Shown: positions 43,120 to 52,186 of the stretch, one piece after another
Layout: each line of letters starts with the position of its first letter
Position numbering within the stretch: position 1 is the stretch's first letter
Assembly: GCF_001269885.1 (NCBI RefSeq)
Contig: NZ_LHVH01000024.1
Location: forward strand, 248,001-312,000
DNA length: 64,000 nt
Direction of reading: 5' to 3'
Source of the DNA: Pseudomonas kilonensis
GTDB lineage: Bacteria > Pseudomonadota > Gammaproteobacteria > Pseudomonadales > Pseudomonadaceae
The notes under the pieces: model-generated
What the model was told of the DNA's origin: nothing
The model's input: only the letters and a program-made list of their open reading frames with translations
Databases searched by the model: none
Position numbers and translations under genes: made by a program

Positions 43120-44334
43120 ATGACGTCGTACCCACACGGTCATTCCTTCGCCCAACCACCGCGCATCCTCTGGAACACAGTGCTCGTCGCTTTTGTTGCA
43201 GCCGTTGGCGTCGTGCTGCTCAACGGTCCAAGTGTACAGAACATCATTCTGGGCATTGCCCTTTTGGCCGTTGGCGTCGGTGCTGGCGTATGGGGGGCGC
43301 GTTCGCAACGCCAGCAGTTCGACAGCGCCCTCGCCGCCGCCATGGCCCGCCACGACCAGCAAGCCACCGAGCACCCGGCCCATAACACCCGCAAGCAACT
43401 CAACGAAGTCATTCTCGGTGCCATGCCGATCTGGGCCAAGCAAGTCGAAAGCTCCCGGCAGCAGACCGAAACCGCAATCGTCTCGCTGACCAACCGCTTC
43501 ACCGGCATTTCCTCGCGCCTGGAAGACACCGTGCAAGCCTCGCAACTGGCCGCCGGTGAACTGGCCGGCAAAAGCAGCGGCGGCGCCGTGCAGGTGTTAG
43601 CCCAGAGCGAAGGTGAACTGGTCAAGGTCATCGATTCGCTGAAGGCCACCCAGGCCAGCCGCGACGAAACCCTGGCCCAGGTGCGTAACCTGACGGCCTA
43701 TACCGGCGAGCTGCGGACCATGGCCGCCGACGTCGCGGCGATTGCCGCGCAGACCAACCTGCTGGCCCTCAACGCCGCCATCGAAGCCGCCCGTGCCGGC
43801 GAAGCCGGGCGTGGGTTTGCCGTGGTGGCCGACGCCGTGCGCAGTCTCTCGAGCAAGTCCAGCGAGACCGGCCAGCAGATGTCGGCCAAGGTCGACATCA
43901 TCAACAGCGCCATCACCCAACTGGTGCATGCCGCGTCCAGCGGCGCGGACCAGGACAGCCATTCGGTCACTGCCTCCGAGCAAAGCATCGAGCAGGTGCT
44001 GGAGCGCTTCAAGAGTGTCACCGGCCGCTTGGCCGACTCAGCCGACATGCTGCAGCGGGAAAGCTTCGGCATCCGCGATGAACTCACCGAGGTGCTGGTC
44101 AGCCTGCAATTCCAGGATCGGGTCAGCCAGATCCTCAGCCACGTGCGCGACAACATCGAGGACCTGCATGTGCACCTGCAGCAGGCCGGTCAGTCGCCCG
44201 AACAGGCCGTTTCCATCGACGCCCGCCAATGGCTGGCGCGCATGGAAACCACTTACGCCACCGACGAGCAACGCCGCAATCACCACGGCGACTCGAGCGC
44301 GCAACAGACTTCACAGGAAATTACCTTCTTTTAG
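43120..44334 (+). CDS. Methyl-accepting chemotaxis protein without a large sensor domain
   Basis: 404-aa MCP. Two hydrophobic segments (residues ~16-36 and ~42-60) are separated by only a few residues, so there is almost no periplasmic sensor. The cytoplasmic signalling hairpin tip is intact (AAQTNLLALNAAIEAARAGEAGRGFAVVADAVR, shown in part in the protein around residue 205-235). The C-terminus has no CheR/CheB-tethering pentapeptide. First gene of a nine-gene chemotaxis operon; an internal or partner-borne signal is likely. Confidence 0.9.
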   Translation: MTSYPHGHSFAQPPRILWNTVLVAFVAAVGVVLLNGPSVQNIILGIALLAVGVGAGVWGARSQRQQFDSALAAAMARHDQQATEHPAHNTRKQLNEVILGAMPIWAKQVESSRQQTETAIVSLTNRFTGISSRLEDTVQASQLAAGELAGKSSGGAVQVLAQSEGELVKVIDSLKATQASRDETLAQVRNLTAYTGELRTMAADVAAIAAQTNLLALNAAIEAARAGEAGRGFAVVADAVRSLSSKSSETGQQMSAKVDIINSAITQLVHAASSGADQDSHSVTASEQSIEQVLERFKSVTGRLADSADMLQRESFGIRDELTEVLVSLQFQDRVSQILSHVRDNIEDLHVHLQQAGQSPEQAVSIDARQWLARMETTYATDEQRRNHHGDSSAQQTSQEITFF

Positions 44335-44345
44335 GAGCGCCGTTC

Positions 44346-44714
44346 ATGGCTAAAAGTGTATTGGTTGTCGACGACTCCGCGAGCGTTCGGCAGGTGGTCG
44401 GCATCGCGCTGAAAAGTGCCGGCTATGACGTGATCGAAGCCAGCGATGGCAAGGACGCACTGGGCAAGCTCAATGGCCAGAAAGTGCACCTGATCATCAG
44501 TGACGTGAACATGCCCAACATGGACGGCATCACCTTCGTCAAGGAGGTCAAGAAGCTGGCCAGCTACAAGTTCACGCCGATCATCATGCTCACCACCGAA
44601 TCCCAGGAATCGAAGAAACAGGAAGGCCAGGCCGCCGGAGCCAAGGCCTGGGTGGTCAAGCCATTCCAGCCAGCACAGATGCTGGCGGCGGTATCCAAGC
44701 TGATTCTTCCTTGA
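44346..44714 (+). CDS. cheY: CheY-like response regulator
   Basis: 122-aa single receiver domain. Acidic pair in VVDDSASVR, the phospho-acceptor Asp in IISDVNMPNMDG, Thr in MLTTES and Lys in VVKPFQP. No output domain, so it acts by protein contact, on the flagellar motor or as a phosphate sink. The start at 44346 has TAGGAGCG upstream. It lies 11 bases after the MCP gene. Confidence 0.94.
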   Translation: MAKSVLVVDDSASVRQVVGIALKSAGYDVIEASDGKDALGKLNGQKVHLIISDVNMPNMDGITFVKEVKKLASYKFTPIIMLTTESQESKKQEGQAAGAKAWVVKPFQPAQMLAAVSKLILP

Positions 44715-44729
44715 TAGCCGGAGGCTCCC

Positions 44730-45014
44730 ATGCCGTTGCAATACGAGACACACGATGACACCGCCCAGGTGCACATCGACGGCGAGCTGACGATCTACAC
44801 CGCCGCCGACCTGGCCGCGCAATGGTTGCCGCACCTGGGCGCAACACCGCGGATGGCCCTTGATCTGTCGCAGATCACCGAAATGGACGGCGCCGGCCTG
44901 CAACTGCTGCTGATGGTACAGCGCGAGGCCGCCAGGGCCGGCACCCAACTGACATTGACCGGCCAAAGCAAAGCCGTTACGGAAACACTTGCCCTGTGCA
45001 ACCTGGTTGCCTAG
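44730..45014 (+). CDS. STAS-domain protein within che operon
   Basis: 94-aa STAS domain, similar to anti-sigma-factor antagonists. The core region reads LDLSQITEMDGAGLQLLLMV; the Ser usually phosphorylated in the DSxGL motif is replaced by Gly, so regulation by a serine kinase is unlikely. A STAS gene beside cheY and cheA is also found in some alphaproteobacterial che clusters. GGAGGCTCCC precedes the ATG. A structural or scaffolding role is inferred. Confidence 0.85.
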   Translation: MPLQYETHDDTAQVHIDGELTIYTAADLAAQWLPHLGATPRMALDLSQITEMDGAGLQLLLMVQREAARAGTQLTLTGQSKAVTETLALCNLVA

Positions 45015-45047
45015 GGCCGTTGCAATACGTCGGACACGACAAAGGAT

Positions 45048-47156
45048 ATGAGCGTGAGCATCAATCTCGATCAGGCACAACAGACCTTCATCGTCGAGGC
45101 ACGGGAACAGTTGGAGGCGATGGAAGAGTCGCTGCTGCAACTGGAAACCGACCCCGGTGACGATGACGCCATTGGCGCGATCTTCCGGGCGGCGCACACG
45201 ATCAAGGGCTCGGCCGGGCTGTTCGGCCTGGAACCGATCGTCAGCTTCACCCACATCGTCGAAGACGTGCTCGACCGCCTGCGCAACGGCAGCGTCGAAG
45301 TGGACGCCGGCCTGATCGCGGTGCTGCTCAAGTCCAGCGATCACATGCTGGAACTGATCAACGTGGCCGCCAACCAGGGCGGAGCGCTGACGCCACCGGC
45401 CCTGCAACGGGAAGTGGAACTGTGCCAGATCCTGCAGGAGTACCAGGCGCCCTCGCCCGCTGCGACCCCGACGCCAGCCCCTGAAACCAACACCCGCGAG
45501 CCCGGCGAAACGCGCCTCTGGCACATTTCCCTGCGCTTCGGCCAGGACGTGTTCCGCAACGGCATGGACCCGCTGTCGTTCCTGCGTTATCTGCAAACCC
45601 TGGGTGACATCGTCGACCTCACCACCCTGACCGACGCCCTGCCCGCCGCCGACGCCTGGGACGCCGAATCCTGCTACCTGGGCTTCGACATCGAGTTTCG
45701 CTCGACCGCCAGCCACGGGGCGATCAACGAAGTGTTCGATTTCGTCCGCGAAGACTGCGTGATCGAGATCGTGGCCCTGGATGACGACATCGCGCCCCCG
45801 GCCAACACCGGCCTGGTGACCACGTCGCCGGAACCGGCCGAGGAAAGCACCGCGTTGGTCGCCACCGGCGAGTTGTTGTCCGACCAGCGCAAGACGCCGC
45901 GCATGCCCGCCCAGATCGCCAGCGACAAACAGGCGGTGACCAGCGACAGCAAGGCCAAGGACGGCACCTATGTGCGAGTCAATGCCGACAAGCTCGACGA
46001 ACTGATCAACCTGGTGGGCGAACTGGTCATCGCCAGCGCCGGCACCAGCCTGCTGGCCCGCACCTGCAACAACGATCCGTTGCAGGAATCCACCTCGACG
46101 GTGTCGTCACTGGTGGAGGAAATCCTCGACGGTGCCCTGCGCCTGCGCATGATCCCCATCGGCGAAACCTTCAACCGCTTCCGTCGGGTGGTGCGCGATG
46201 TCAGCCAGGAACTGGGCAAGGACATCGACCTGATCATCAGCGGCGCAGAGACCGAGCTGGACAAGACCGTGGTGGAAAAAATCGGCGACCCGCTCATGCA
46301 CTTGCTGCGCAACGCCATGGACCACGGCATTGAAACCGCCGAGGCCCGGTTGGCGGCCGGCAAACCGGCCAAGGGGCACCTGCACCTCAACGCCTATCAC
46401 GACTCGGGCAGCATTGTGCTGGAGATCGCCGACGACGGCGCCGGCCTGAACCGCGACCGGATCCTGGAAAAAGCCCAGGAACGTGGCCTGGTGACACCCG
46501 GCGCGAGCCCGACCGACCAGGAAATCTACAACCTGATCTTCGAACCCGGTTTCTCCACCGCCCAGGCCGTGACCAACCTTTCCGGGCGTGGCGTGGGCAT
46601 GGACGTGGTCAAGCGCAACATCACCCTGCTGCGCGGCACCGTCGACCTGGACAGCCAGCCCGGCAAGGGCACCGTGGTGCGCATCCGCCTGCCGCTGACC
46701 CTGGCGATCATCAATGGTTTCTTGGTGGGCATCGGTCAGTCGACTTATGTCATTCCGCTGGACATGGTCCAGGAATGCATCGAGCTGAGCGAAGACGACG
46801 GGTTCGCCAGCCGCGAACAAGGCTACCTCGACCTGCGCGGCGAGGTGCTGCCGCTGGTCTACCTGCGCGATCACTTCAGCCACGAAGGCCCGGCCGCGCG
46901 CCGGCAGAACGTGGTGGTGGTGCGCTACGCCGAACTCAAGGCCGGGTTGGTGGTGGATGACTTGCTGGGTGAATTCCAGACCGTGATCAAGCCGCTGGGC
47001 AAGCTGTTTGGCGCCCTTCGCGGCATCAGTGGCTCGACCATCCTGGGCAGTGGCGCCGTGGCGTTGATTCTCGACGTGCCGGCGCTGCTCACCCAGATCG
47101 CCCAAGTGGAAAACCGTTACACACCGACTCAATTACAACAAGCCAACGCTCGCTGA
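45048..47156 (+). CDS. cheA: Chemotaxis histidine kinase CheA
   Basis: 702-aa CheA. P1 (HPt) carries the phospho-His in FRAAHTIKGSAGLFG (about residue 49). A P2-like region lies around 155-245, the dimerisation helices (P3) from ADKLDELINLVGELVIA, and the P4 kinase has MHLLRNAMDHGIE (N box), IADDGAGL (G1) and GRGVGMDVVKRNI (G2). The CheW-like P5 closes the protein. Complete domain set, so an active kinase is expected. Followed by the second MCP gene after 33 bases. Confidence 0.97.
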   Translation: MSVSINLDQAQQTFIVEAREQLEAMEESLLQLETDPGDDDAIGAIFRAAHTIKGSAGLFGLEPIVSFTHIVEDVLDRLRNGSVEVDAGLIAVLLKSSDHMLELINVAANQGGALTPPALQREVELCQILQEYQAPSPAATPTPAPETNTREPGETRLWHISLRFGQDVFRNGMDPLSFLRYLQTLGDIVDLTTLTDALPAADAWDAESCYLGFDIEFRSTASHGAINEVFDFVREDCVIEIVALDDDIAPPANTGLVTTSPEPAEESTALVATGELLSDQRKTPRMPAQIASDKQAVTSDSKAKDGTYVRVNADKLDELINLVGELVIASAGTSLLARTCNNDPLQESTSTVSSLVEEILDGALRLRMIPIGETFNRFRRVVRDVSQELGKDIDLIISGAETELDKTVVEKIGDPLMHLLRNAMDHGIETAEARLAAGKPAKGHLHLNAYHDSGSIVLEIADDGAGLNRDRILEKAQERGLVTPGASPTDQEIYNLIFEPGFSTAQAVTNLSGRGVGMDVVKRNITLLRGTVDLDSQPGKGTVVRIRLPLTLAIINGFLVGIGQSTYVIPLDMVQECIELSEDDGFASREQGYLDLRGEVLPLVYLRDHFSHEGPAARRQNVVVVRYAELKAGLVVDDLLGEFQTVIKPLGKLFGALRGISGSTILGSGAVALILDVPALLTQIAQVENRYTPTQLQQANAR

Positions 47157-47189
47157 CGCTTTAGCAATTCCATGGAGAGGTACTTCCCA

Positions 47190-48848
47190 ATGAAATGGTT
47201 CTACGATCTTAGAATCGCCACCAAACTGATCACTTCATTTCTTGTGGTGCTGGCGCTGACCGCCGTCATGGGGGTGTTCTCGATCATTCAACTGGGCCAG
47301 GTGAACCACACCGCCCTCGACATCCGTGAAAACTGGATGCCGTCCATGCGCGCAGCCTCGGGTATGCGCTTCTATGCGGCGAGCTATCGCCTCAAGGAAA
47401 ACCGCCATATTGTCGCCGACTCCGAGCAAGAGCGCGTCACCCTCGAGCAGGAGGCCGAGGAAGCCAAGAAGGCCTTCGAAACACGCCTGGCCACTTACGA
47501 AAAACTGCTCTCCAGCGCTGAAGATCGTCAGCTATTCGACACCACCCGCAACGACTGGGCCGCCTATCTGGCGATCAGCAAAGATCTGCTCGCATTGTCC
47601 CGGCAGAACCTGACCGAGCAGGCCAATGCGATGCTCAAGGGCGAGTCCAAGCATCGGTTCGACCTGGTGACCGGCGACCTGCAAAAACTGGTCGAACTCA
47701 ACGCGGCTGGCGCTGATGTCGCCAGTGCACACGGCACCCAGCTGTATGAAAACGCACGCCTGTCGATCATCGCCGTGCTGGTTGCCGCCCTGCTGGTGGG
47801 CCTGGGCCTGGCGCTGTTCATCTCGCGCATCATCTCCCGCCCATTGAAACAGGCCGCCGCCGTCGCCGAACAATTGGCCGAAGGCAACCTGAACGCGAAA
47901 ATCGAAGGTGGCTCCAAGGATGAAACCGGCATGGTGCTCAACGCCATGCAGAACATGGTCGGCAAGCTCTCGCACATCATCGGTGAAGTGCGCAACGCGG
48001 CGGACAACCTGGCCAGCGCCTCCGAAGAAGTCAGCGCCACCGCGCAATCGATGAGCCAGGCCACCAGCGAGCAGGCGGCCAGCGTCGAGGAAACCAGTGC
48101 CTCCATCGAGCAGATGAGCGCCAGCATCAACCAGAACACCGAGAACGCCAAGGTCACCGACGGCATGGCCAGCAAGGCCGCCAAGGAAGCCACCGACGGC
48201 GGCGAATCGGTGCAGCAGACCGTGGTGGCGATGAAGAAAATCGCCCAGCGCATCAGCATCATCGACGACATCGCCTACCAGACCAACCTGCTGGCACTCA
48301 ACGCTGCCATCGAAGCCGCCCGCGCCGGTGAACACGGCAAAGGCTTCGCGGTGGTCGCCGCCGAAGTGCGCAAACTGGCCGAACGCAGCCAGGTGGCCGC
48401 CCAGGAAATCGGCGAGCTGTCGTCCAGCAGCGTCGACATGGCGGAAAAGGCCGGGAGCCTGCTCAACGAGATGGTCCCGTCGATCAACAAGACTTCGGAC
48501 CTGGTGCAGGAAATCAGCGCCGCCTCCGAAGAACAGGCCGCCGGCGTGGCGCAGATCAACACCGCCATGACCCAGCTCAACCAGGTGACCCAGCAAAACG
48601 CCTCCAGCAGCGAAGAACTGGCCGCCACCGCCGAGGAAATGAGCAGCCAGGCCGAGCAGCTGCAACAGGCCATGAGTTTCTTCACCCTGGACACGCCGCC
48701 CAAATCTGCCGTGCAAGTTGCCAGGGTCGATAACACCCCAGGTCCGTCCAGCCGAAAACCGGCCCGGGCACCGGCACCGGTCATGCCTAAAGCGTTTGCC
48801 TACACCATGGCCAGCGCCCCGGACGAATCGGAATTCACCCGGTTCTGA
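47190..48848 (+). CDS. Methyl-accepting chemotaxis protein, 4HB sensor and HAMP
   Basis: 552-aa MCP. TM1 is near residues 12-32, followed by a ~150-residue periplasmic four-helix-bundle sensor (4HB_MCP, starting ENWMPSMRAASGMRF), TM2 near 190-212, a HAMP domain and the signalling hairpin with QTNLLALNAAIEAARAGEHG. No C-terminal tethering pentapeptide (ends DESEFTRF). The start at 47190 (MKWFYDLRIATKL) has GGAGAGG upstream and is the usual MCP start; an ATG at 47172 would add six residues. Confidence 0.95.
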   Translation: MKWFYDLRIATKLITSFLVVLALTAVMGVFSIIQLGQVNHTALDIRENWMPSMRAASGMRFYAASYRLKENRHIVADSEQERVTLEQEAEEAKKAFETRLATYEKLLSSAEDRQLFDTTRNDWAAYLAISKDLLALSRQNLTEQANAMLKGESKHRFDLVTGDLQKLVELNAAGADVASAHGTQLYENARLSIIAVLVAALLVGLGLALFISRIISRPLKQAAAVAEQLAEGNLNAKIEGGSKDETGMVLNAMQNMVGKLSHIIGEVRNAADNLASASEEVSATAQSMSQATSEQAASVEETSASIEQMSASINQNTENAKVTDGMASKAAKEATDGGESVQQTVVAMKKIAQRISIIDDIAYQTNLLALNAAIEAARAGEHGKGFAVVAAEVRKLAERSQVAAQEIGELSSSSVDMAEKAGSLLNEMVPSINKTSDLVQEISAASEEQAAGVAQINTAMTQLNQVTQQNASSSEELAATAEEMSSQAEQLQQAMSFFTLDTPPKSAVQVARVDNTPGPSSRKPARAPAPVMPKAFAYTMASAPDESEFTRF

Positions 48849-48887
48849 TGGCCCGGTTCCACTGGCTTGCTTAAAGGAGAAAAAGCA

Positions 48888-49424
48888 ATGGGCGCCATCG
48901 CGACCACACGTCAAACCGCCCTCGCGGTCGAGGAAGAAGCGCAATACCTGACGTTCATGCTCGGCACGGAGATGTTTGCCATCGGCATCCTGTGCATCAA
49001 GGAAATCATCGAATACGGCAACCTGACCGTGGTGCCGATGATGCCGACCTTCGTGCGCGGGGTGATCAACCTGCGGGGCGCGGTCGTGCCGGTAGTCGAT
49101 CTGTCGGCCCGTTTCGGCCGACCGAATTCGGCGATCAGCCGCCGCAGCTGCGTGGTGATCATCGAGGCGGCCAGCGCCGACGGCCAGGCCCAGGACATTG
49201 GCCTGCTGGTGGACACGGTGTCGGCGGTGCTGGAAATCCCGGCCTCGCAGATCGAACCACCACCGAGCTTCGGTGCGAAGATCCGTGCCGATTTCATCAG
49301 TGGCATGGCCAAGGTCGATGGCAAGTTCGTCATCGTGCTGGAGGTGGACCGCGTGCTGTCCATCGACGAAATGTCCCAACTCGCCGAAGCCAGCCCAAGC
49401 GCGCTGGAAGTGGATGCCCCGTGA
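48888..49424 (+). CDS. cheW: Chemotaxis coupling protein CheW
   Basis: 178-aa CheW: EAQYLTFMLGTEMFAIGI, the loop FVRGVINLRGAVVPVVDL with its conserved Arg-Gly, and a C-terminal GMAKVDGKFVIVLEVDRVL. It bridges CheA and the receptors. The start at 48888 has AAAGGAG upstream. It overlaps cheR by 4 bases (GTGA), indicating translational coupling. Confidence 0.95.
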   Translation: MGAIATTRQTALAVEEEAQYLTFMLGTEMFAIGILCIKEIIEYGNLTVVPMMPTFVRGVINLRGAVVPVVDLSARFGRPNSAISRRSCVVIIEAASADGQAQDIGLLVDTVSAVLEIPASQIEPPPSFGAKIRADFISGMAKVDGKFVIVLEVDRVLSIDEMSQLAEASPSALEVDAP

Positions 49425-50257
49425 ACGCCGATACCTGCAAGGAACGCACGCTGAACACCCAGGCGCTCACTGACCGAGAGTTCGGCCAGTTCCAGTCCTG
49501 GCTGTACCAGGCCGCCGGCATCAGCCTGTCCGAGGCCAAGAAAGCCCTGGTGGCCGGGCGTTTATTCAAGCGCCTCAAGCACTATGGGCTGGACAGCTAT
49601 GGCGAGTATTTCAAGCTGATCATGAACGGCCAGCGCACCGATGAGTTGCAGGTAGCGCTGGACCTGCTCACCACCAACGAGACCTATTTTTTCCGCGAAC
49701 CCAAGCATTTCGATTTCCTGCGCCAACACGTGCTGCCCCACGCGACACCGGGCAAGACCTTTCGCTTGTGGAGCGCGGCCAGTTCATCGGGGGAAGAACC
49801 CTACAGCCTGGCCATGACCCTGGCCGAAGGGCTGGGCACCACGCCCTGGGAAGTCATCGGTTCGGACATCAGCAGCCAGGTGCTGGCCAAGGCGCGCGCC
49901 GGGCATTATCCGATGGAGCGCGCCCGCACCCTGCCCCAGCCGCTGCTGGTGAAATATTGCCTCAAGGGCACCGGCAGCCAGCAAGGCACGTTCCTCATCG
50001 ACCGGGCATTGCGCAACCGGGTCAATTTCATCCAGGTCAACCTCAACGACACCCTGCCGGAGCTGGGGGAGTTCGACGTGATCTTCCTGCGCAACGTCAT
50101 GATCTATTTCGACCAGCCCACCAAAAGCAAAGTGGTTGCCCGCTTGCTCCCCCGGCTCAAGCCCGGCGGCTATTTCATCGTCAGCCACTCGGAAAGTCTC
50201 AACGGTGTGTCCGATGCGTTGAAACTGGTGGCGCCCTCGATTTACCGCAAACCATGA
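49421..50257 (+). CDS. cheR: Protein-glutamate methyltransferase CheR
   Basis: 278-aa SAM-dependent methyltransferase that methylates receptor glutamates. The N-terminal helical domain leads to TTNETYFFREPKHFDFL; the SAM site is FRLWSAASSSGEEPYSLAM, with VIGSDISSQVL and FDVIFLRNVMIYF. The GTG start at 49421 overlaps the cheW stop. It overlaps cheD by 4 bases (ATGA). The start could instead be slightly downstream, since no classic ribosome-binding site is needed for coupled translation. Confidence 0.95.
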   Translation: MNADTCKERTLNTQALTDREFGQFQSWLYQAAGISLSEAKKALVAGRLFKRLKHYGLDSYGEYFKLIMNGQRTDELQVALDLLTTNETYFFREPKHFDFLRQHVLPHATPGKTFRLWSAASSSGEEPYSLAMTLAEGLGTTPWEVIGSDISSQVLAKARAGHYPMERARTLPQPLLVKYCLKGTGSQQGTFLIDRALRNRVNFIQVNLNDTLPELGEFDVIFLRNVMIYFDQPTKSKVVARLLPRLKPGGYFIVSHSESLNGVSDALKLVAPSIYRKP

Positions 50258-50751
50258 ACGCCGCTATCAGGGAAGTGGCCGAGGTGTACCTGGCACCCGG
50301 GGAGTTTCGTTTCGCCACCTGCCCGACCCGCCTGCGCACGATCCTCGGTTCTTGCGTGGCGATCACCCTGTGGCATCCGGAACGCAAGATCGGCGGCATG
50401 TGCCACTTCATGCTGCCCAGTCGGGTGCGCTGCTCCACCGCACTGAACGGCCTCTACGCCGACGAAGCCATCGAACTGTTCATCCACCAGGCCCGGGCCC
50501 ACCACACCGAACCCGAGGATTACCAGCTCAAGCTGTTCGGCGGTGGCGAGATGTTCCCCGAGCTGCAACGCCACGTGCCCTACGGCGATGTGGCGCGGCT
50601 GAACGTCAACGCCGCGCTGGAAATAGCCGCCCTCTATCGCCTCGACCTGATCGCCCAGGACATGGGCAGCACTGGCCACCGCAGCATCATCTTCGACCTT
50701 TGCAGCGGCGATGTGTGGGTCAGGCACCAACCTATAAGGACCCGGCACTGA
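50254..50751 (+). CDS. cheD: Receptor glutamine deamidase CheD
   Basis: 165-aa CheD. The catalytic Cys34 is in TILGSCVAITLWHP and His51 in GGMCHFMLPSR, the expected pair; LKLFGGGEMFP is another family hallmark. It deamidates receptor Gln to Glu and can pair with CheC or CheY-type proteins in other bacteria; no cheC is seen here. Coupled to cheR by the ATGA overlap and followed by cheB after 2 bases. Confidence 0.95.
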   Translation: MNAAIREVAEVYLAPGEFRFATCPTRLRTILGSCVAITLWHPERKIGGMCHFMLPSRVRCSTALNGLYADEAIELFIHQARAHHTEPEDYQLKLFGGGEMFPELQRHVPYGDVARLNVNAALEIAALYRLDLIAQDMGSTGHRSIIFDLCSGDVWVRHQPIRTRH

Positions 50752-50753
50752 CT

Positions 50754-51827
50754 ATGTCAAAAAAGATCAATGTACTGCTGGTGGATGACTCTGCCGTGGT
50801 TCGCCAGGTGTTGTTGGCGATCCTCAGCGACACACCGGACATCCACGTCATGGGCGCGGCGTCCGACCCGATTTTCGCCATGGACAAACTGGCCAAGGAA
50901 TGGCCCGACGTGATCGTGCTGGACGTGGAAATGCCGCGCATGGACGGCATCACCTTCCTGAAAAAAATCATGAGCGAGCGCCCCACACCGGTGGTGATCT
51001 GCTCGTCCCTGACACCCCGGGGCGCGGAAACCACCTTGCAGGCGATGGCCGCTGGCGCGGTGGAAATCATCACCAAGCCCACCACCGGCCTGAAGAATTT
51101 TCTGTTGGAGTCGGCGCCGGAACTGGTGTCGGCGATCCGCGCCGCCGCCCAGGTCAACGTGCGCAACCTGGGCAAGCGCCCTGCCCCGATCGCGCTGACG
51201 CCCGCGACCAAACTCACCGCCGACGCCATGCTGCCCGCCGCCAACGGCCACGCCATGGCGCAGACCACCGAACGCATCGTCGCCCTGGGCACCTCCACCG
51301 GCGGCACCCAGGCCCTGGAAGCGGTGCTCACCGCCCTGCCGCGGGTGTGCCCGGGTATCATCATCGTCCAGCACATGCCGGAAAAATTCACCGCCTCGTT
51401 CGCCGCCCGGCTCAACAGCCTGTGCCAGATCGAAGTGCGCGAGGCCCGCAACAACGACCGCATCCACCCGGGCCTGGCGCTCATCGCACCGGGCGGCAAG
51501 CACATGATGGTGACCCGCAGCGGCGCGTTCTATCACGTGCAGGTGGTGGACGGCCCACTGGTCAACCGCCACCGCCCGTCGGTGGATGTGCTGTTCCGCT
51601 CCGTGGCCAAATTCGCCGGCCGCAACGCCACCGGCATCATCATGACCGGCATGGGCGACGACGGCGCCCGCGGCCTGAAGGAAATGCTCGACGCCGGCAG
51701 CACCACCGTGGCCCAGGACGAAGCCAGCTGCGTGGTCTTCGGCATGCCCAAGGAAGCAATCAAACTCAACGCCGCACAACGGGTGATGGGGTTGCAGGAG
51801 ATTGCGCAGGTGATTTTGCATCGGTAA
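50754..51827 (+). CDS. cheB: Protein-glutamate methylesterase CheB
   Basis: 357-aa CheB. The N-terminal receiver has VDDSAVVRQ, phospho-Asp in VLDVEMPRMDG and Lys in ITKPTTG. The C-terminal esterase has the triad Ser in LGTSTGGTQAL, His in VQHMPEKFT and Asp in MTGMGDDGARG. It removes receptor methyl groups for adaptation. It is the last gene of the operon; no clear terminator follows, only nested REP sequence. Confidence 0.96.
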   Translation: MSKKINVLLVDDSAVVRQVLLAILSDTPDIHVMGAASDPIFAMDKLAKEWPDVIVLDVEMPRMDGITFLKKIMSERPTPVVICSSLTPRGAETTLQAMAAGAVEIITKPTTGLKNFLLESAPELVSAIRAAAQVNVRNLGKRPAPIALTPATKLTADAMLPAANGHAMAQTTERIVALGTSTGGTQALEAVLTALPRVCPGIIIVQHMPEKFTASFAARLNSLCQIEVREARNNDRIHPGLALIAPGGKHMMVTRSGAFYHVQVVDGPLVNRHRPSVDVLFRSVAKFAGRNATGIIMTGMGDDGARGLKEMLDAGSTTVAQDEASCVVFGMPKEAIKLNAAQRVMGLQEIAQVILHR

Positions 51828-51840
51828 CAAAAACCGCCCG

Positions 51841-52038
51841 TGGCGAGGGAGCTTGCTCCCGCTGGGCTGCGCCTGTAGAAGCTGTGTAGGAGCTGTGTAG
51901 GAGCTGTCGAGTGCAACGAGGCTGCGATCTTTCCCCAGACACTTGAATCCCAAGCGAAAGATCAAAAGATCGTCCGAACGCGGCCCGAGCCTTCGCCAGC
52001 TCCTACAGAGCCCAGCGGGAGCAAGCTCCCTCGCCACA
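51841..52038. repeat. REP family C nested inside family B
   Basis: Outer arms GTGGCGAGGGAGCTTGCTCCC (51841 on) and its inverse (to 52038) flank an inner family C pair, 51875-52008. The inner left edge repeats GTAGGAGCTGT with an 11-base period (51876-51886, 51887-51897, 51898-51908). Confidence 0.88.
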
Positions 52039-52102
52039 AAAGCCATCAAAACCACACCGGGCCCATGTGGGCTTGTCGCGCCACAGGTCTTCAGCAGCTT
52101 GC

Positions 52103-52186
52103 CTACACGGGCGAAATCGTCGCCAGCACGCCAATCAAAAGGGTCAGCGCCAAAAACCCACCCAAAAAAATCGCCATCTTCGCCAT
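52103..52186 (-). CDS. 27-aa single-helix membrane peptide
   Basis: ATG at 52186 (minus strand) reads MAKMAIFLGGFLALTLLIGV and ends at TAG 52103, giving 27 residues that form one transmembrane helix. CAGGAG lies seven bases upstream, a very good ribosome-binding site. It sits alone just past the REP block. It could be a real micro-protein; expression data would decide. Confidence 0.5.
   Translation of the reverse strand: MAKMAIFLGGFLALTLLIGVLATISPV

Noticed and set aside
50352..50753. Longer N-terminus for CheB
   Set aside because: The in-frame upstream codons lie over cheD in another frame; the receiver domain starts right at 50754 (MSKKINVLLVDDS).
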